Part shown: piece after piece, positions 43,401 through 54,700 of the stretch
Layout: the number at the start of each line of letters is the position of its first letter
Position numbering within the stretch: the stretch's first letter is position 1
NCBI RefSeq assembly: GCF_003967015.1
Contig: NZ_AP017566.1
Location: 1 to 64,000 of the forward strand
Length of the DNA: 64,000 bases
Direction: 5' to 3'
DNA from: Pseudanabaena sp. ABRG5-3
Lineage (GTDB): Bacteria > Cyanobacteriota > Cyanobacteriia > Pseudanabaenales > Pseudanabaenaceae
Notes under the pieces: model-generated
Seen by the model: only the letters and a program-made list of their open reading frames with translations
Database searches by the model: none
What the model was told of the DNA's origin: nothing
Position numbers and translations under genes: made by a program

Positions 43401-45160
43401 TATAAAACCTGACGCAAATCTAGTCCCAAGTGGGGCATTAATAAATCACAACAGCGATCGAGATGTTCCTGAAAAACTGGTTCATGGCGATAAAGTTCTT
43501 GCCCCATGCCCACATATTGAGAACCTTGCCCCGAAAACATCATTGTTACTGGGCGAGTTTTTAAATCCGTAAACTGGCTGAAAACCCTTTGCGGGTCGTT
43601 ACTATCTAAGACAGTGATCGCCTCTTGAATTTTGGCGCTATTATTCTCACAAATGAGCATCCGTCGATGCTCGAAGGCTTGTCGTCCTACTTTGAGGGTG
43701 AAGGCGACATCTGCAAGATTGAGTTCGTTAGCGTTGGCTCGAAGATAGCTTGCTAAATTGGCTTGGGCTTGATTTAGTGCTGTGGCAGTTTTTGCCGAAA
43801 GTAGTAGCAATTGATAGGGACGGGATTCACCAGAGGTCGCAAGTGCTGGCGCTTCTTCCAAAATCACATGGGCATTAGTACCACCAATCCCAAAGGAACT
43901 TACCCCAGCCCTTCTTGGGGCGATCGCTTCCCATTCCCTTAGTTTGGCGTTGACATAGAAAGGACTATTCGCAAAATCTATCTTGGGATTAGGGGTTTCA
44001 AAATGCAAGCTGGGGGGGATTTGTTTATGCTTGAGGGCTTGGACAGTTTTGATTACCCCTGCAATCCCTGCGGCTGCATCTAGATGCCCGACATTAGTTT
44101 TGAGAGAACCGATCGCACAGAAGCCCTTTTGATCGGTGCTTTGTTGAAAAGCCTTGGTGAGCGCTGCAATCTCGATGGGATCGCCCAGATCTGTCGCCGT
44201 ACCGTGGGCTTCGATATAGGTAATTGTGTCGGCATCAACTTCAGCGATTGCTTGAGCTTCGGCAATTACCGCTGCCTGTCCTTCGACACTAGGCGCAGTA
44301 TAGCCCACCTTCATCGCGCCATCATTGTTAATTGCCGAGCCTTTAATCACCGCATGAATGTAATCACCATCGGCGATCGCATCGGTCAAGCGCTTCAGTA
44401 CAATCACGCCTACACCATTTCCGCCGATTGTCCCCTGTGACTGGGCATCAAAGGCACGACAATGACCATCGGGCGAATAAATCATTCCCTGTTGATAGAG
44501 ATAACCTGTCTTTTGAGGAACTCTGATGGATACGCCGCCGACCAGCACCATGTCGCATTCCCCACTCAGTAGGCTCTGACTGGCTAAATGTACAACTACG
44601 AGAGATGTGGAACAAGCCGTACTAACATTGATGCTTGGTCCTTTGAGATTGAGCTTATAGGAAGTTCGCGTTGCCACGAAATCCTTATCATTCCCTAGAA
44701 AAACTTGAAATGCGACAGTTGCATCAAGGTTCTGCATCATCGGCACGAGATTGTTGTAGAGATAGCTATTCGTACCAGTTCCCGCATAGACCCCGATCGC
44801 CCCTTGATAGGTTTCAGGATCGTAGCCCGCATTCTCTAAGGCTTCCCATGCACATTCTAGAAATAAGCGATGTTGAGGATCGACTATTTCTGCTTCTTTA
44901 GCACTAAAGCCGAAGAAATTCGCATCAAACATATCGACATTTTCTAATAATCCATTCGCTTTGACATAATTAGGCTGACTTAGTAGCTCTAGATTGATAC
45001 CTGCGGCGATTAGCTCTGCATCAGAAAATCTGGAAATTGACTCTACTCCATCACGAAGATTGCTCCATAATGCCTCAACATTATTCGCCTTTGGGAAGCG
45101 TCCCACCATGCCAATGATGGCAATATCGGAGTCGCGAATATTATCTTCATGTAAAGCCAT
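40463..45160 (-). CDS. Type I PKS module, KS-AT-KR-ACP (last in operon)
   Basis: A 1565-residue single-module polyketide synthase. The ketosynthase (about 12-440) has Cys183 in STACSTSL, then EAHGTATDLGDP and KTNVGHLD for the two His. The acyltransferase has GHSIGE near 633 and HAFH near 730, the pattern for malonyl-CoA. The ketoreductase has ITGGMGGMG near 1183 and the Ser/Tyr/Asn set with SYCAAN near 1340, so it looks active. The ACP has LGGDSL with Ser near 1499. It has no dehydratase, methyltransferase or thioesterase. The N-terminus is acidic (HEDNIRDSD). The C-terminus is strongly basic (QRRDRGERRREKRLNK), like the NRPS tails that precede a PKS. It would extend the last aminoacyl group with a malonyl unit and reduce it to a beta-hydroxy acid. 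AAGGA lies 8 bases before the ATG. Confidence 0.93.
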   Translation of the reverse strand: MALHEDNIRDSDIAIIGMVGRFPKANNVEALWSNLRDGVESISRFSDAELIAAGINLELLSQPNYVKANGLLENVDMFDANFFGFSAKEAEIVDPQHRLFLECAWEALENAGYDPETYQGAIGVYAGTGTNSYLYNNLVPMMQNLDATVAFQVFLGNDKDFVATRTSYKLNLKGPSINVSTACSTSLVVVHLASQSLLSGECDMVLVGGVSIRVPQKTGYLYQQGMIYSPDGHCRAFDAQSQGTIGGNGVGVIVLKRLTDAIADGDYIHAVIKGSAINNDGAMKVGYTAPSVEGQAAVIAEAQAIAEVDADTITYIEAHGTATDLGDPIEIAALTKAFQQSTDQKGFCAIGSLKTNVGHLDAAAGIAGVIKTVQALKHKQIPPSLHFETPNPKIDFANSPFYVNAKLREWEAIAPRRAGVSSFGIGGTNAHVILEEAPALATSGESRPYQLLLLSAKTATALNQAQANLASYLRANANELNLADVAFTLKVGRQAFEHRRMLICENNSAKIQEAITVLDSNDPQRVFSQFTDLKTRPVTMMFSGQGSQYVGMGQELYRHEPVFQEHLDRCCDLLMPHLGLDLRQVLYPEAGRTEEAQQQLQQTAIAQPAIFAIEYALAQLWISWGVKPQAMIGHSIGEYVAACLAQVFDLEEAIKLVAARGRLMQQLPVGAMLAVSLSANEIALFLTPDLAIAAINTPSSTVLAGSLEAIANIEKQLEAKELNYRRLHTSHAFHSAMMEPMLPDFLTLLAKVNLQPPQIPYVSNVTGTWITKTEATDPQYWLRHIRQTVRFADGLQQILKEPQNLLLEVGAGKTLSTLARQQIARSPLNILSSLPHPQDPQSDLAFLFTTLGQLWLAGVPIDWTSFYIDENRHRVPLPTYPFERQSYWIEPKQTAIALANLNQSTAEEIRKPDIADWFYIPAWKQSVSPIAELSLLPRDLGWLIFVDDCQLSDRLIARLTSEQQDITTVTIGREFAKLGDRSYSINPSQPSDYENLIRELRDDLQNRGKRLGHIIHLWNVHRKQLTVDDVLKDEEQVLDLGLHSLIFTTQALGNYFSSENLDIVVISNDLQEVTGTENLCPEKATLLGAVQIVPQEYPNMRCRSVDITLGNEHQPNAKLAEQLLREIITPTSDVAIAYRGNYRWVQQFEPRQFPANPLTESSYQTPNCRIRKSGVYLITGGMGGMGLAFAQYLAQTAQAKLILIGRSPFPDYQDWSHWLDTHEAADETSQKIKQLQSMEALGAEVWTISADVSNLEQMQTVITQAEQRFGKINGVLHAAGVPDYGGVIARRDHPTIAPALAPKFRGTLVLDRLLQNTQLDFLLLCSSLSSLLHGIKFGEVSYCAANDFLDAYAYAKTARDGTFTVAINWTDWKEVGMSVNAAKRSPKAQNDAETMILDGPSPAEGVEIFKRVLQSPSPRVAISTQDLLQLIERYQSLSISSLQEASEEHPNASSLHPRPELANAYVSPRNQTEQTIAKIWQQIIGVDRVGIYDNFFELGGDSLIGLQVISKLNQEFKSNIPVATLYKAPTVSTIAEVINPTATESDPTKQRRDRGERRREKRLNK

Positions 45161-45205
45161 ATATCTATCCTTGTTGATCCTGTGGTTTGATGTTTGCTAA
45201 AACTT

Positions 45206-45238
45206 GTAAGGTTGCGCCCCGTAGGGGCGCAACCTTAC
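45206..45238 (-). terminator. Strong hairpin between two operon genes
   Basis: A perfect 15-bp GC-rich stem (45206-45220 with 45224-45238; arm GTAAGGTTGCGCCCC) overlaps the stop codon of the upstream NRPS gene. Only a weak T-run (AAGTTTTAG) follows, so it may be a partial terminator, a stability hairpin, or a repeat. It lies 46 bases before the start of the last PKS. Confidence 0.5.
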
Positions 45239-48200
45239 GAATTATTGTTTGGTGAACGTGACTTCAATCGGTTTTGACGCTGTTGTTTCATCAAGTCTTG
45301 GCGACTTTTTCGATTTTCGGCACGGTTCGGCTCAGGTATTTCTAGCGATTGGCTTTGGCTGAGATACTCAGCTAAAGCATGGATATTAGGATAGCGAAAG
45401 AGAATCACTATTGATACTTGGGAACCAAACAGATTTTGTAATTTGCTATAGGCTTGGACTAACAGTAAGGAATTACCACCAATTTCAAAGAAGTTGTCAT
45501 AGATTCCCACATTGTTGATTTGCAAAACTTCTTGCCATACCGAAGCAATTAAGCGCTCTGCTTCCGTTTGGGGCATGACATAGTCATTGGCTGCTGGCGA
45601 TCGCTGCTCTGTGGGGTCAGGTAGAGCCTTTTTGTCCACTTTGCCATTGGGAGTCAAAGGTAACTTGTCCATCAGCACAAAAGCAGCAGGAATCATGTAG
45701 TCGGGCAAGTTCTCTTTGAGAAAGTTGCGTAATTGACTAGTAGTTAGCTCTGTTTCTGGCTTGGCAACCACATAGGCTATGAGGGATTTATTGCCAAGGG
45801 GATCGTCCTTGGCGATCACAATTACATCCTGTACATATTCGTGGCGGGTGATCGCAGCTTCAACTTCCCCAATTTCAATGCGAAATCCGCGAATTTTGAC
45901 TTGGAAATCGATGCGCCCCATAAATTCAATATTGCCATCGGCAGTATATTTGGCAAGATCGCCAGTGCGGTACAAGCGCTCCGAAGGCGATCGCCCATAG
46001 GGATGAGGAATAAACTTCTCTGCATTGAGTTCAGGGCGATTTAGATAGCCTCTCGCTAAGCCATCTCCTCCAACATATAGTTCACCGACTACACCCACAG
46101 GGACAATCTGTTGCTGGCGATCGAGGATATAGGTTTGCGTATTAGCGATCGCTTGACCAATAGGAATACTGATCGCTTTAGGCGCAATCTGGTCGATTAA
46201 GTACCATGTCGAAAATGTGGTGTTCTCGGTTGGTCCATATACATGGAGGAGTCTAGTAGGTTTGCCCTTCTCCATGATTATGCGTACTGATTCCACATCG
46301 ACAGCTTCGCCACCGAAGAGAAGATTTGTTAAGGGAGCAAAGGTTTCGGGTTTCTGTCGGGCAATTTGATTGAATAGGGCGGTAGTCAAGAAGAGAGTCG
46401 TGATCTTCTGCTCTAGAATAGTTGCTGCAAGGCTTTCAGGCGTAAGGACTGTTTCTTTACTAATCCCAACTACCATCGCGCCATTAAGTAATGCTCCCCA
46501 AATTTCAAAAGTTGCGGCATCAAAGGATGCGTTAGAAGCCTGTGCGATCCGATCTTCGATCCCAATATTAATGTAATTAGTGTTGATTACTAAACGCGAA
46601 ATTGCCTTCTGTTCGACTTCTACGCCTTTGGGTTTACCTGTCGAGCCTGAAGTATAAATTACATAGGCGAGACTGTTGCCTGTAGCTTGATTCTGCGGGT
46701 TATTGCAAGAGTTAGGAATTTGGCTAATTTCCTCCCATTCACGATCTAGACAAATAATCTCATGTCCATGCTTGGCAAAGCGCTCTGCTTGCTGTTGCTG
46801 AGTGATGATGAGCCTCACCCCTGCATCGGTCAACATTAGCTCTAAGCGATCGTCGGGATAGTCCTGATCTAAAGGCACATAGGCTGCTCCCGCCTTCAAG
46901 ATCCCCAAAAGCCCTATCAGCATCTCAATGCTTTGGTCAATGCAGATCCCCACTAGTTCTTGAGTACCAATGCCCTTATTTTGCAAATAATGCGCTAGCT
47001 GATTGGCTCTGGAATTGAGTTCCGCGTAACTAATCTCAGTTTGACCAAACCTTGCGGCGATCGCTTCTCCCCTTACCTTTACTTGTTCTTCAAAAATGGC
47101 GGCGATACTTTGGGATTGGGGATAGGTGCTGGTGGTCGCATTCCATGTCTCTAGGATTTGCTGCTGTTCTGTGGCTGTTAAGATGGGGATTTTATGGATC
47201 GGGATGTCGCGATCGCTAACGATCTGCTCTAGTAAATTTTGGTAATGCTGGCTCATCCGTAGCATCGTGGCGGTATCAAATAGATCGCTGTTATATCCCC
47301 AGTCCAAGACTAAACCTGCACTCGTTTCCCAAGCATTTATTTCTAAGTCAAATTTGATGACTTTATTTTTAATATCCTTGAGAGGGGCTAACTGGAGATT
47401 TGATAACTCAATCGCTAGCAAAGGCGCACTCTGAAGCGCAAAGGTCACTTGCACAATTGGATTAAAGCTCAAATCTCGCTCTAGCTGCAATTCTTCTACT
47501 AATTTTTCAAAGGGTAAGTCTTGATGGGCATAGGCTTCAAGGGTAACTTTTTTGGTTTGATGGAGAAGTTCTTTAAAAGTGAGATGATCGGTAAAATTGG
47601 CTCTTAGGGCTAAGGTATTCACAAAAAAGCCAATGAGATGCTCTATTTCGGTGCGGTTGCGATTGGCGATCGGACAGCCTACTAAAATATCATTTTGACC
47701 TGTATAGCGATAAAGCAGGGTTTGAAAAGCGGCTAGCAAGGTCATAAACAGAGTTACGCCTTCGCTATTACTCAAGGCTTTGAGGTCATCTGATAGGGAT
47801 TTTGATAGATAGAAGATTTGGCGATCGCCTGTGTTGGATTGTACTGTTGGGCGGGGGCGATCGGTGGCAAGTTGCAGCAAAGGATTAATATCACGAAGTT
47901 GTTCTTTCCAATAGGATAGCTGGGTATCTAAGACTTCACCCTGTAGCCATTCCCTTTGCCATACCGCAAAATCAGCATACTGAATCGATAAGTGCGGTAA
48001 CGGTGAGGGTTTACCTTGGGCTAAAGCTTCGTAAATCAGACCTAATTCTCGAAAGAAGATATCTAACGACCAGCCATCACAAATAATGTGGTGCATCGTC
48101 AGTAAGAACACATGATTGTCGGGAGCCAACCTTACGAGCTTGGCGCGAAATAATGGACTTTGGGATAGATTAAAGGGTGTTTGAATTTCAACTTCAGCTA

Positions 48201-48723
48201 ATCTATTTAATTCTTGGTGCTGGTTACTTGCTGTCAAGGATTGCAGATCAATCATCGGCAAATCAATTTCTAGATCCTGCACAAAATTTTGGACAGGATG
48301 TTGATCGATGATGCTAAAAGCTGTGCGTAAGCTTTCATGGCGTTGGGCGATCGCCTGTAAACTTTGCGAAAATATCTCTATGTCTAGATTGCCTGTCATC
48401 CGATAGGCTAATGGCACGTTATAGACTGACTTGTTAGCCGTAATCTGATCGATGAGCCAAAGTCTCTGCTGAGCAAAAGATAGTGGTAGATGCTGCTCTC
48501 TAGGGATGGCTCTAATGGGAATTAAATTAGCGCTTGGAGAATTTTTTGCCTGTTGGATTTGTTGAAAAAATTGGACAACTTCGGCTTTACGTTCCTTAAG
48601 CTGCGCCATTAATGCGGGAGTAAAAGCATTTTTCGCCGCCTTATACCGTAAATCTGTGCCTTCAAGCCACAGTTCTATATTCTGTCGCCGCAATTCTGCT
48701 AAAAAGTCTTCAATTCTGCTCAT
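45235..48723 (-). CDS. NRPS module, TubC docking-C-A-PCP
   Basis: A 1162-residue nonribosomal peptide synthetase module. The TubC-type docking domain (1-55) is FLAELRRQNIELWLEG. The condensation domain has HHIICDGWS near 210. The adenylation domain has YTSGSTGKPKG near 693, and the PCP has GGNSLL with Ser near 1084. Aligned by eye to GrsA, the specificity pocket reads D-A-F-F-L-G-V-T, fitting a branched aliphatic amino acid (Ile/Leu/Val type). There is no epimerase or methyltransferase, so an L residue is expected. The tail is basic (SRQDLMKQQRQNRLKSRS), suited to docking on the acidic N-terminus of the following PKS. It lies 56 bases after the previous NRPS. Confidence 0.93.
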   Translation of the reverse strand: MSRIEDFLAELRRQNIELWLEGTDLRYKAAKNAFTPALMAQLKERKAEVVQFFQQIQQAKNSPSANLIPIRAIPREQHLPLSFAQQRLWLIDQITANKSVYNVPLAYRMTGNLDIEIFSQSLQAIAQRHESLRTAFSIIDQHPVQNFVQDLEIDLPMIDLQSLTASNQHQELNRLAEVEIQTPFNLSQSPLFRAKLVRLAPDNHVFLLTMHHIICDGWSLDIFFRELGLIYEALAQGKPSPLPHLSIQYADFAVWQREWLQGEVLDTQLSYWKEQLRDINPLLQLATDRPRPTVQSNTGDRQIFYLSKSLSDDLKALSNSEGVTLFMTLLAAFQTLLYRYTGQNDILVGCPIANRNRTEIEHLIGFFVNTLALRANFTDHLTFKELLHQTKKVTLEAYAHQDLPFEKLVEELQLERDLSFNPIVQVTFALQSAPLLAIELSNLQLAPLKDIKNKVIKFDLEINAWETSAGLVLDWGYNSDLFDTATMLRMSQHYQNLLEQIVSDRDIPIHKIPILTATEQQQILETWNATTSTYPQSQSIAAIFEEQVKVRGEAIAARFGQTEISYAELNSRANQLAHYLQNKGIGTQELVGICIDQSIEMLIGLLGILKAGAAYVPLDQDYPDDRLELMLTDAGVRLIITQQQQAERFAKHGHEIICLDREWEEISQIPNSCNNPQNQATGNSLAYVIYTSGSTGKPKGVEVEQKAISRLVINTNYINIGIEDRIAQASNASFDAATFEIWGALLNGAMVVGISKETVLTPESLAATILEQKITTLFLTTALFNQIARQKPETFAPLTNLLFGGEAVDVESVRIIMEKGKPTRLLHVYGPTENTTFSTWYLIDQIAPKAISIPIGQAIANTQTYILDRQQQIVPVGVVGELYVGGDGLARGYLNRPELNAEKFIPHPYGRSPSERLYRTGDLAKYTADGNIEFMGRIDFQVKIRGFRIEIGEVEAAITRHEYVQDVIVIAKDDPLGNKSLIAYVVAKPETELTTSQLRNFLKENLPDYMIPAAFVLMDKLPLTPNGKVDKKALPDPTEQRSPAANDYVMPQTEAERLIASVWQEVLQINNVGIYDNFFEIGGNSLLLVQAYSKLQNLFGSQVSIVILFRYPNIHALAEYLSQSQSLEIPEPNRAENRKSRQDLMKQQRQNRLKSRSPNNNS

Positions 48724-48779
48724 ATTATTGCTCTTCTTGTTACTGATATATTTCGCTCATGATTTTGTTCATGTGTTAG

Positions 48780-51700
48780 CTATAAAAGACCTTCAGTATA
48801 CTCATCCTCTTCATCGGCATTTAACCCAGCACTAGCGCGTAAAGCATCGCCTGAGGCCCAAAGGATTGTATCAATGCGATCGCCTAACTCCGCAATAGTC
48901 GGTAATTCAAAGAGTAGGCTAAGAGGTAAATCCAATGAAAAGATCTGGGGTAAGCGTGACATGACTTGAGTAGCAATTAATGAATGTCCTCCTAATTCAA
49001 AGAAATTATCATGGATGCCAATTTGGTCTATTTTGAGAATTTCCTGCCAAACTTTAGCGATCGCCTGTTCTGTGTCTGTACTAGGTGCTACAAAGCTACT
49101 TTCTAAACTAGGGCTAGCTAAATCTGGTGTCGGTAAAGCTCGGCGATCGACTTTGCCATTAGCGTTTAGAGGTAACTCCTCTAAAAATATAAAGAAGGCT
49201 GGAATCATATAGTCAGGCAATTTCTCTTTTAAAAAGCTCTTAATCGCTCTGCCCGTCAATGATTCTGTTTTCGGAACAACATAGGCAACTAATTGCTTGC
49301 TACCTCGCGCATCATCACAAGCTATAACTATTGTCTCCCTTACATCCTCTTGCTGTCTTAAGGCGGTTTCTATCTCTCCTAATTCGATTCTAAATCCTCT
49401 GATTTTTACTTGAAAATCACTTCTTCCTAAAATCTCAACATTGCCATCGGGTAAATATCTGCCTAAATCACCAGTTTTATAAAGTCTTATCCTGTCTGAT
49501 TCCGTAAACCTATGATCAATAAATTTTTCAGCCGTTAATTCGGGTCGTTCAAGATAACCTTTGGCTAGCCCATCACCCGATACATAGATTTCTCCAATTA
49601 CACCGATAGGAATAGGATTTAGATCCCGATCTAAAATATACATCTGCGAGTTAGCAATAGGCTTACCTATGGGGATTGTAACTGCTGCTTCGTCAATAGA
49701 CTCCACTAAATACCAAGAGGAAAATGTCGTATTTTCTGTTGGACCATAAACATGTAGCAAGCGATCGGGTGAACCTTGTTCCAGTATTTCTCTCACTGCT
49801 TTGGGATCAGATGCTTCACCGCCAAATAAAAGGTTCCTTAGAGGACTAAATGCCTCTGGAATCTGTTTGGCAACTTGATTAAATAATGCTGTTGTCAAGA
49901 ATAAAGTTGTAATCTGCTGTTGTCTAATTTGCTTAGCCAACTTTTGAGGAGAAAGCAACACTTCTTTAGGAATACCAATTAGTTTCGCTCCATTGAGTAA
50001 CGCTCCCCAAATCTCAAAGGTAGCTGCATCAAAAGCAATATTTGAAGCTTGGGCAACGCGATCGCTAGATGTTAACTGGATATAGTTTGTATTAATGACT
50101 AGTCGGTTAACAGCTCGATGGGGAACTACAACTCCTTTTGGTTCGCCTGTAGAGCCTGAAGTGTAGATTATATAGGCAATGTTCTCGGCAGTTGTATTGC
50201 TAGGTAGACCTTCTTTACTTTCTTTTGCAATCATCTCCCATTCACGATCTAGCTCAATAACTAATAACTGGCTATTTCGGAATTTACTTTTTAGACTTTG
50301 CTGAGTAACTAGTATCTGTACTTGAGCATCAGCTAACATGTAATCAATGCGATCGCTTGGATAGTCCGAATCAATTGGCAAATAGGCTCCTCCTGCTTTT
50401 AAGATGCCAACGAGACCGATGATGGCATCAATAGAGCGTTCTACACAAATTCCAATTGGTTGATTATTACTTACACCTAATTTATGTAAATAGTGGGCTA
50501 GTTGATTGGCTCTTTGGTTAAGCTCTTGATAACTAATTTGCTGGTCTTCATAAACAACAGCGGTCGCCTCTGGATTTTTCTCAACCTGTGCCTCAAATAA
50601 TTGATGAATAGTTTTATCTCTAGGATATTCTGTCTGTGTCTGCTGCCATTCGACTAAGATTGTTTGTCTTTCTATTTCTGTGAGGATTGGTAATTCTGTA
50701 ATTCGTTGTTGAGGATTTCTTACAATTGCTTCTAGTAGAGTTTGAAAATGTCTGATCAGACGTTGAATTGTCTCTGGTTCAAACAGGTCACTATTATATT
50801 CAAAGACTCCTGCAATTTCTGACTCTATCTCTTGTAATCCTAGCGTGAGATCTACCTTAGTAGTCCCTGTATGGCTCCATATAGGTGTTAGATCTAGATC
50901 ATCACAGAATTTAGCATTCTGAGATGGTGTATTGAGAAGAGTAAACATAGCTTGGAATAGGGGTGCATAGCTGAGTTCTCTTTTTATTTGCAAGGTTTCA
51001 ATTAGTTGCTCTAGCGGCAAATCTTGATGTGTATAGGCAGCAAGAGTAACTGCTTTGACTTTCTCTAATAGCTCCTCCACGGTGGGATTACCTGATAAGT
51101 CCATGCGAATTGCTAAGGAGTTAACAAACAATCCAATTAAACCTTCAGTCTCAGTTTGATGCCGACCTGCGATCGGCGTGCCTACGATGATATCTGTCTG
51201 CCCAGAATACCGAGCTAGCAGAATCTGAAAAGCTGCTAGCAGAATCATAAAAAGAGTAGATTCTGTTTTCTGAGCAAGATTCTTGATTTGCGTTGTTAAG
51301 GCAGTTGATAAAGATATGGTTTGAGTTGCACCTCGAAATGTTTGGATTAAAGGTCGAGGACGATCTGTGGGTAGATTGAGGATTGGCAATGGCTCCGCTA
51401 GCTCTTTCTGCCAATAGTTAGTGAGCGATCGCAACATTTCCCCTTGTAACAGTTGCCTTTGCCAAACAGCAAAATCTACATAGCGAATTGGTAAATCTTT
51501 GAGTGATATAGGCTTGTTGTGGAGGTAGCTCTGATAAAGATCGGCTAGCTCTTGCATGAATATATTGAGCGACCATCCGTCAGTAATTATGTGATGGAAA
51601 TTAATGATGAGTATACGATCGCGATCAGTTAATTCTAAGATCTTGACACGAAATAGGGGAGGCTTAGACAAGTTAAAAGGCTGACGAATTTCTGTATCTA

Positions 51701-54700
51701 TTAGCCTCTGCAAGGTTTCTGAGTCGGCTGTAGGATCGATCTTGACTACTGTAAAAGCTAGAGAAATAGTTTCTGCGATCGCACTGGTAATCTGTTCATT
51801 CACAGATATAAATCTGGTTCTCAAGATTTCATGACGCTTCACTAAGGCAGTTAAACTCTCCTCCAAAATAGCGATCTCTAGTAAGCCTGATACCCGATAA
51901 ACAATAGGAATGTTATATGTTGCGCTATTGGGTTCAAACTGTTGCAGAAACCACATCCTTTGTTGGGCAAAAGAAACTGGCTCATAGGTAGAATGCTCTG
52001 TGGGAATGATTGGCGGGATTTGGTATCCTTGCTGATTTTGGTAGGCTGATGTAATCTCTCTACTTAAGCCTGCGATCGTTGGTTCTCTAAACAAGGTTTG
52101 TAGTGGCAAATCAATTGAAAAGGAGTCACGCACTCTTGCCATAACTTGCATAACCTTGAGCGAATGCCCACCCATCTCAAAAAAATTATCGTGAATACCA
52201 ATAGATTTTATCCCTAGAATATTACTCCAGATGCTTACTAATAAATCCTCAATCGGTGTGCGAGTATCTTCAACGACAGTCTCGAATTGAGATTGGGAAG
52301 TAGACGGAGCAGGTAGCGATCGCCGATCAACTTTGCCATTGGGCGTTAAAGGCATGGCTTTTAGCTCTACAAAGAGAGTAGGAACCATATATTCTGGCAG
52401 TTGGTTTCTTAAAATACGACGCAATTCTAAAATATCTAAATCGACTTGATTAGGAACGATGTAAGCCACTAGATATTTATCATTCAAGTTATCTGCATGT
52501 AAAATCACCACTGCTTGATTAACGGCAGGATGTTGGAGGAGAAGGGCTTCAATCTCACCTAATTCAATACGAAAGCCTCGCAGCTTGACTTGAAAATCAA
52601 TCCGTCCCAAATACTCGATCGCCCCATCAGCTAAATAACGAACGCGATCGCCAGTTTTGTATAGCCTCGCATCAGGATCTGAGCTAAAAGGATCGTGAAT
52701 AAATTTTTCCGCAGTCAGATCAGGACGATTGAGATAGCCTCTACCGACCTGAACACCACCAATATGTAATTCCCCTGCCACACCAATCGGAACTGGTTGT
52801 AGGTAATTATCAAGAACATATAGTTGCGTATTGGCAACAGGTTTACCAATTGGAACTGTACTTAGATAACTATTGGCTTGACATTGCCAATAACTAACAT
52901 CAATAGCGGCTTCCGTGGGACCATAGAGATTATGTAGTTCACAATCCAAACGCTCAAAGAAGCGACGTTGCAGATCGATGGGCAATGCCTCACCACTACA
53001 GATCACCCGTTTCAGACTAGAACATTTTGATAAGTCTGTTTCCGCCTCTAGAAACACCTGCAACATCGAAGGCACAAAGTGTAAGGTGGTAATTCCTGCT
53101 TGGATGATTAATTGTTTTAAATAGCTAGTATCTTTATGTCCTTCAGGTTTAGCAATAACTAATTTTGCGCCTGTGCTTAGCGTCCAGAAAAATTCCCAAA
53201 CGGACACATCAAAGCTAAAGGGAGTCTTTTGAAGTACACAGTCAGATGTATCAATTTGATAAGTTGACTGCATCCAGAGCAACCGATTGACAACACCTCG
53301 ATGGTTATTCATCGCTCCTTTGGGTTTACCAGTTGAGCCAGAGGTATAAATGATGTAGCAGAGATGATCCGCTTTGCTGAGTCTTGGCGGATTGAGATCG
53401 CTTTCATCCGTAACTAAAGTCCATTCAGAATCCAGACAAAGAGTCTGAGATGTATGTTCGGGGAGTTGTGCTAACAATTTCTGTTGAGTGAGTAGCACTG
53501 ACACCTGAGAGTCAGCGAACATGAAGGCTAAACGGTCTTTGGGATAGGTTGGGTCGATGGGGACATAGGCTCCTCCTGCTTTGAGGATTGCCAATAATCC
53601 AATCACCATTTCTAAGGAACGTTCTATGCAGATGCCCACAGGTTGATCGGGTTTGATACCTTGCTTCCGCAGGTAATGGGCAAGCTGATTGGCTTTTTGA
53701 TTGAGTTCTTGATAGCTTAACTGTTGATCTTCATAGGTGACAGCGATCGCATCAGGGGTTTGTGCAACTTGGGCTTCAACTAGTTCATGTAAGCAAGTAT
53801 CTTTAGGATAGTTAACGGCTGTATCATTCCAATCAATCAGAATTTGTTGAGACTCTAACTGAGTTAGCAAGGGCAAGTTGTATATTTTCTGATCTGGATT
53901 AATGGCGATCGCTTCTAAGAGATTTTGGAAATGACTCACCATGCGCTTGATAGTTTCTGCATCAAACAGGTCAGTATTGTATTCAAATAGTCCCTGTAAG
54001 CTCTGATCGGTCTCCATCATCTCCACATTGAGATCGGCTCTAGCCGTGAAATGATCGGTTTTAAAAGGTTCAATCTGCACATTTGGTAAATCTAAACTTT
54101 CCATTTGTACATTTTCCCAAGCAAACATGACCTGAAATAGAGGACTATGACTGAGCGATCGCTCTGGTTGTAAAGCTTCTACTAACTGCTCAAAAGGTAA
54201 ATCCTGATGAGCATAGGCATTTAATGCAGTTTGGCGTACTTGCTGTAATAACTCTAGAAAAGTTGGGTTGCCGTGCAGTTGCGATCGCAATACTAGGGAG
54301 TTGACAAAGCATCCCATCAAGGATTCAAATTCTACCCGCATTCGATTGGCAATCGGGATGCCGACAACAATATCTTCTTCGCCAGTATATCGAGCCAGTA
54401 AAATGAAAAAAGTTGTGATGATCGTCATGAACAATGTCGCCCCAGACTTTTTACTGAGGCTTTTTAAGCGATCGGTCAATTCTGCACTAATCTCAAAGAA
54501 CTCTGCACCTCCATTAAAGGTTTGTACAGGGGGACGAGGTCGATCAGTCGGTAATTCTAAAACTGGTGGAATACCAGCTAATTGCTTTTCCCAATAGGTT
54601 ATTTGATCTACTAAAGTATCTTTAGTCAAGTGTTGATTTTGCCATTGAGCAAAATCAACATATTGAATAGGCAGATTGGGAAGAGTGAGAGGTTTTGCTT

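Noticed and set aside
44084-44440. 118-codon plus-strand frame within the last PKS
   Set aside because: It is antisense to the conserved ketosynthase region, where codon constraint often leaves long shadow frames.
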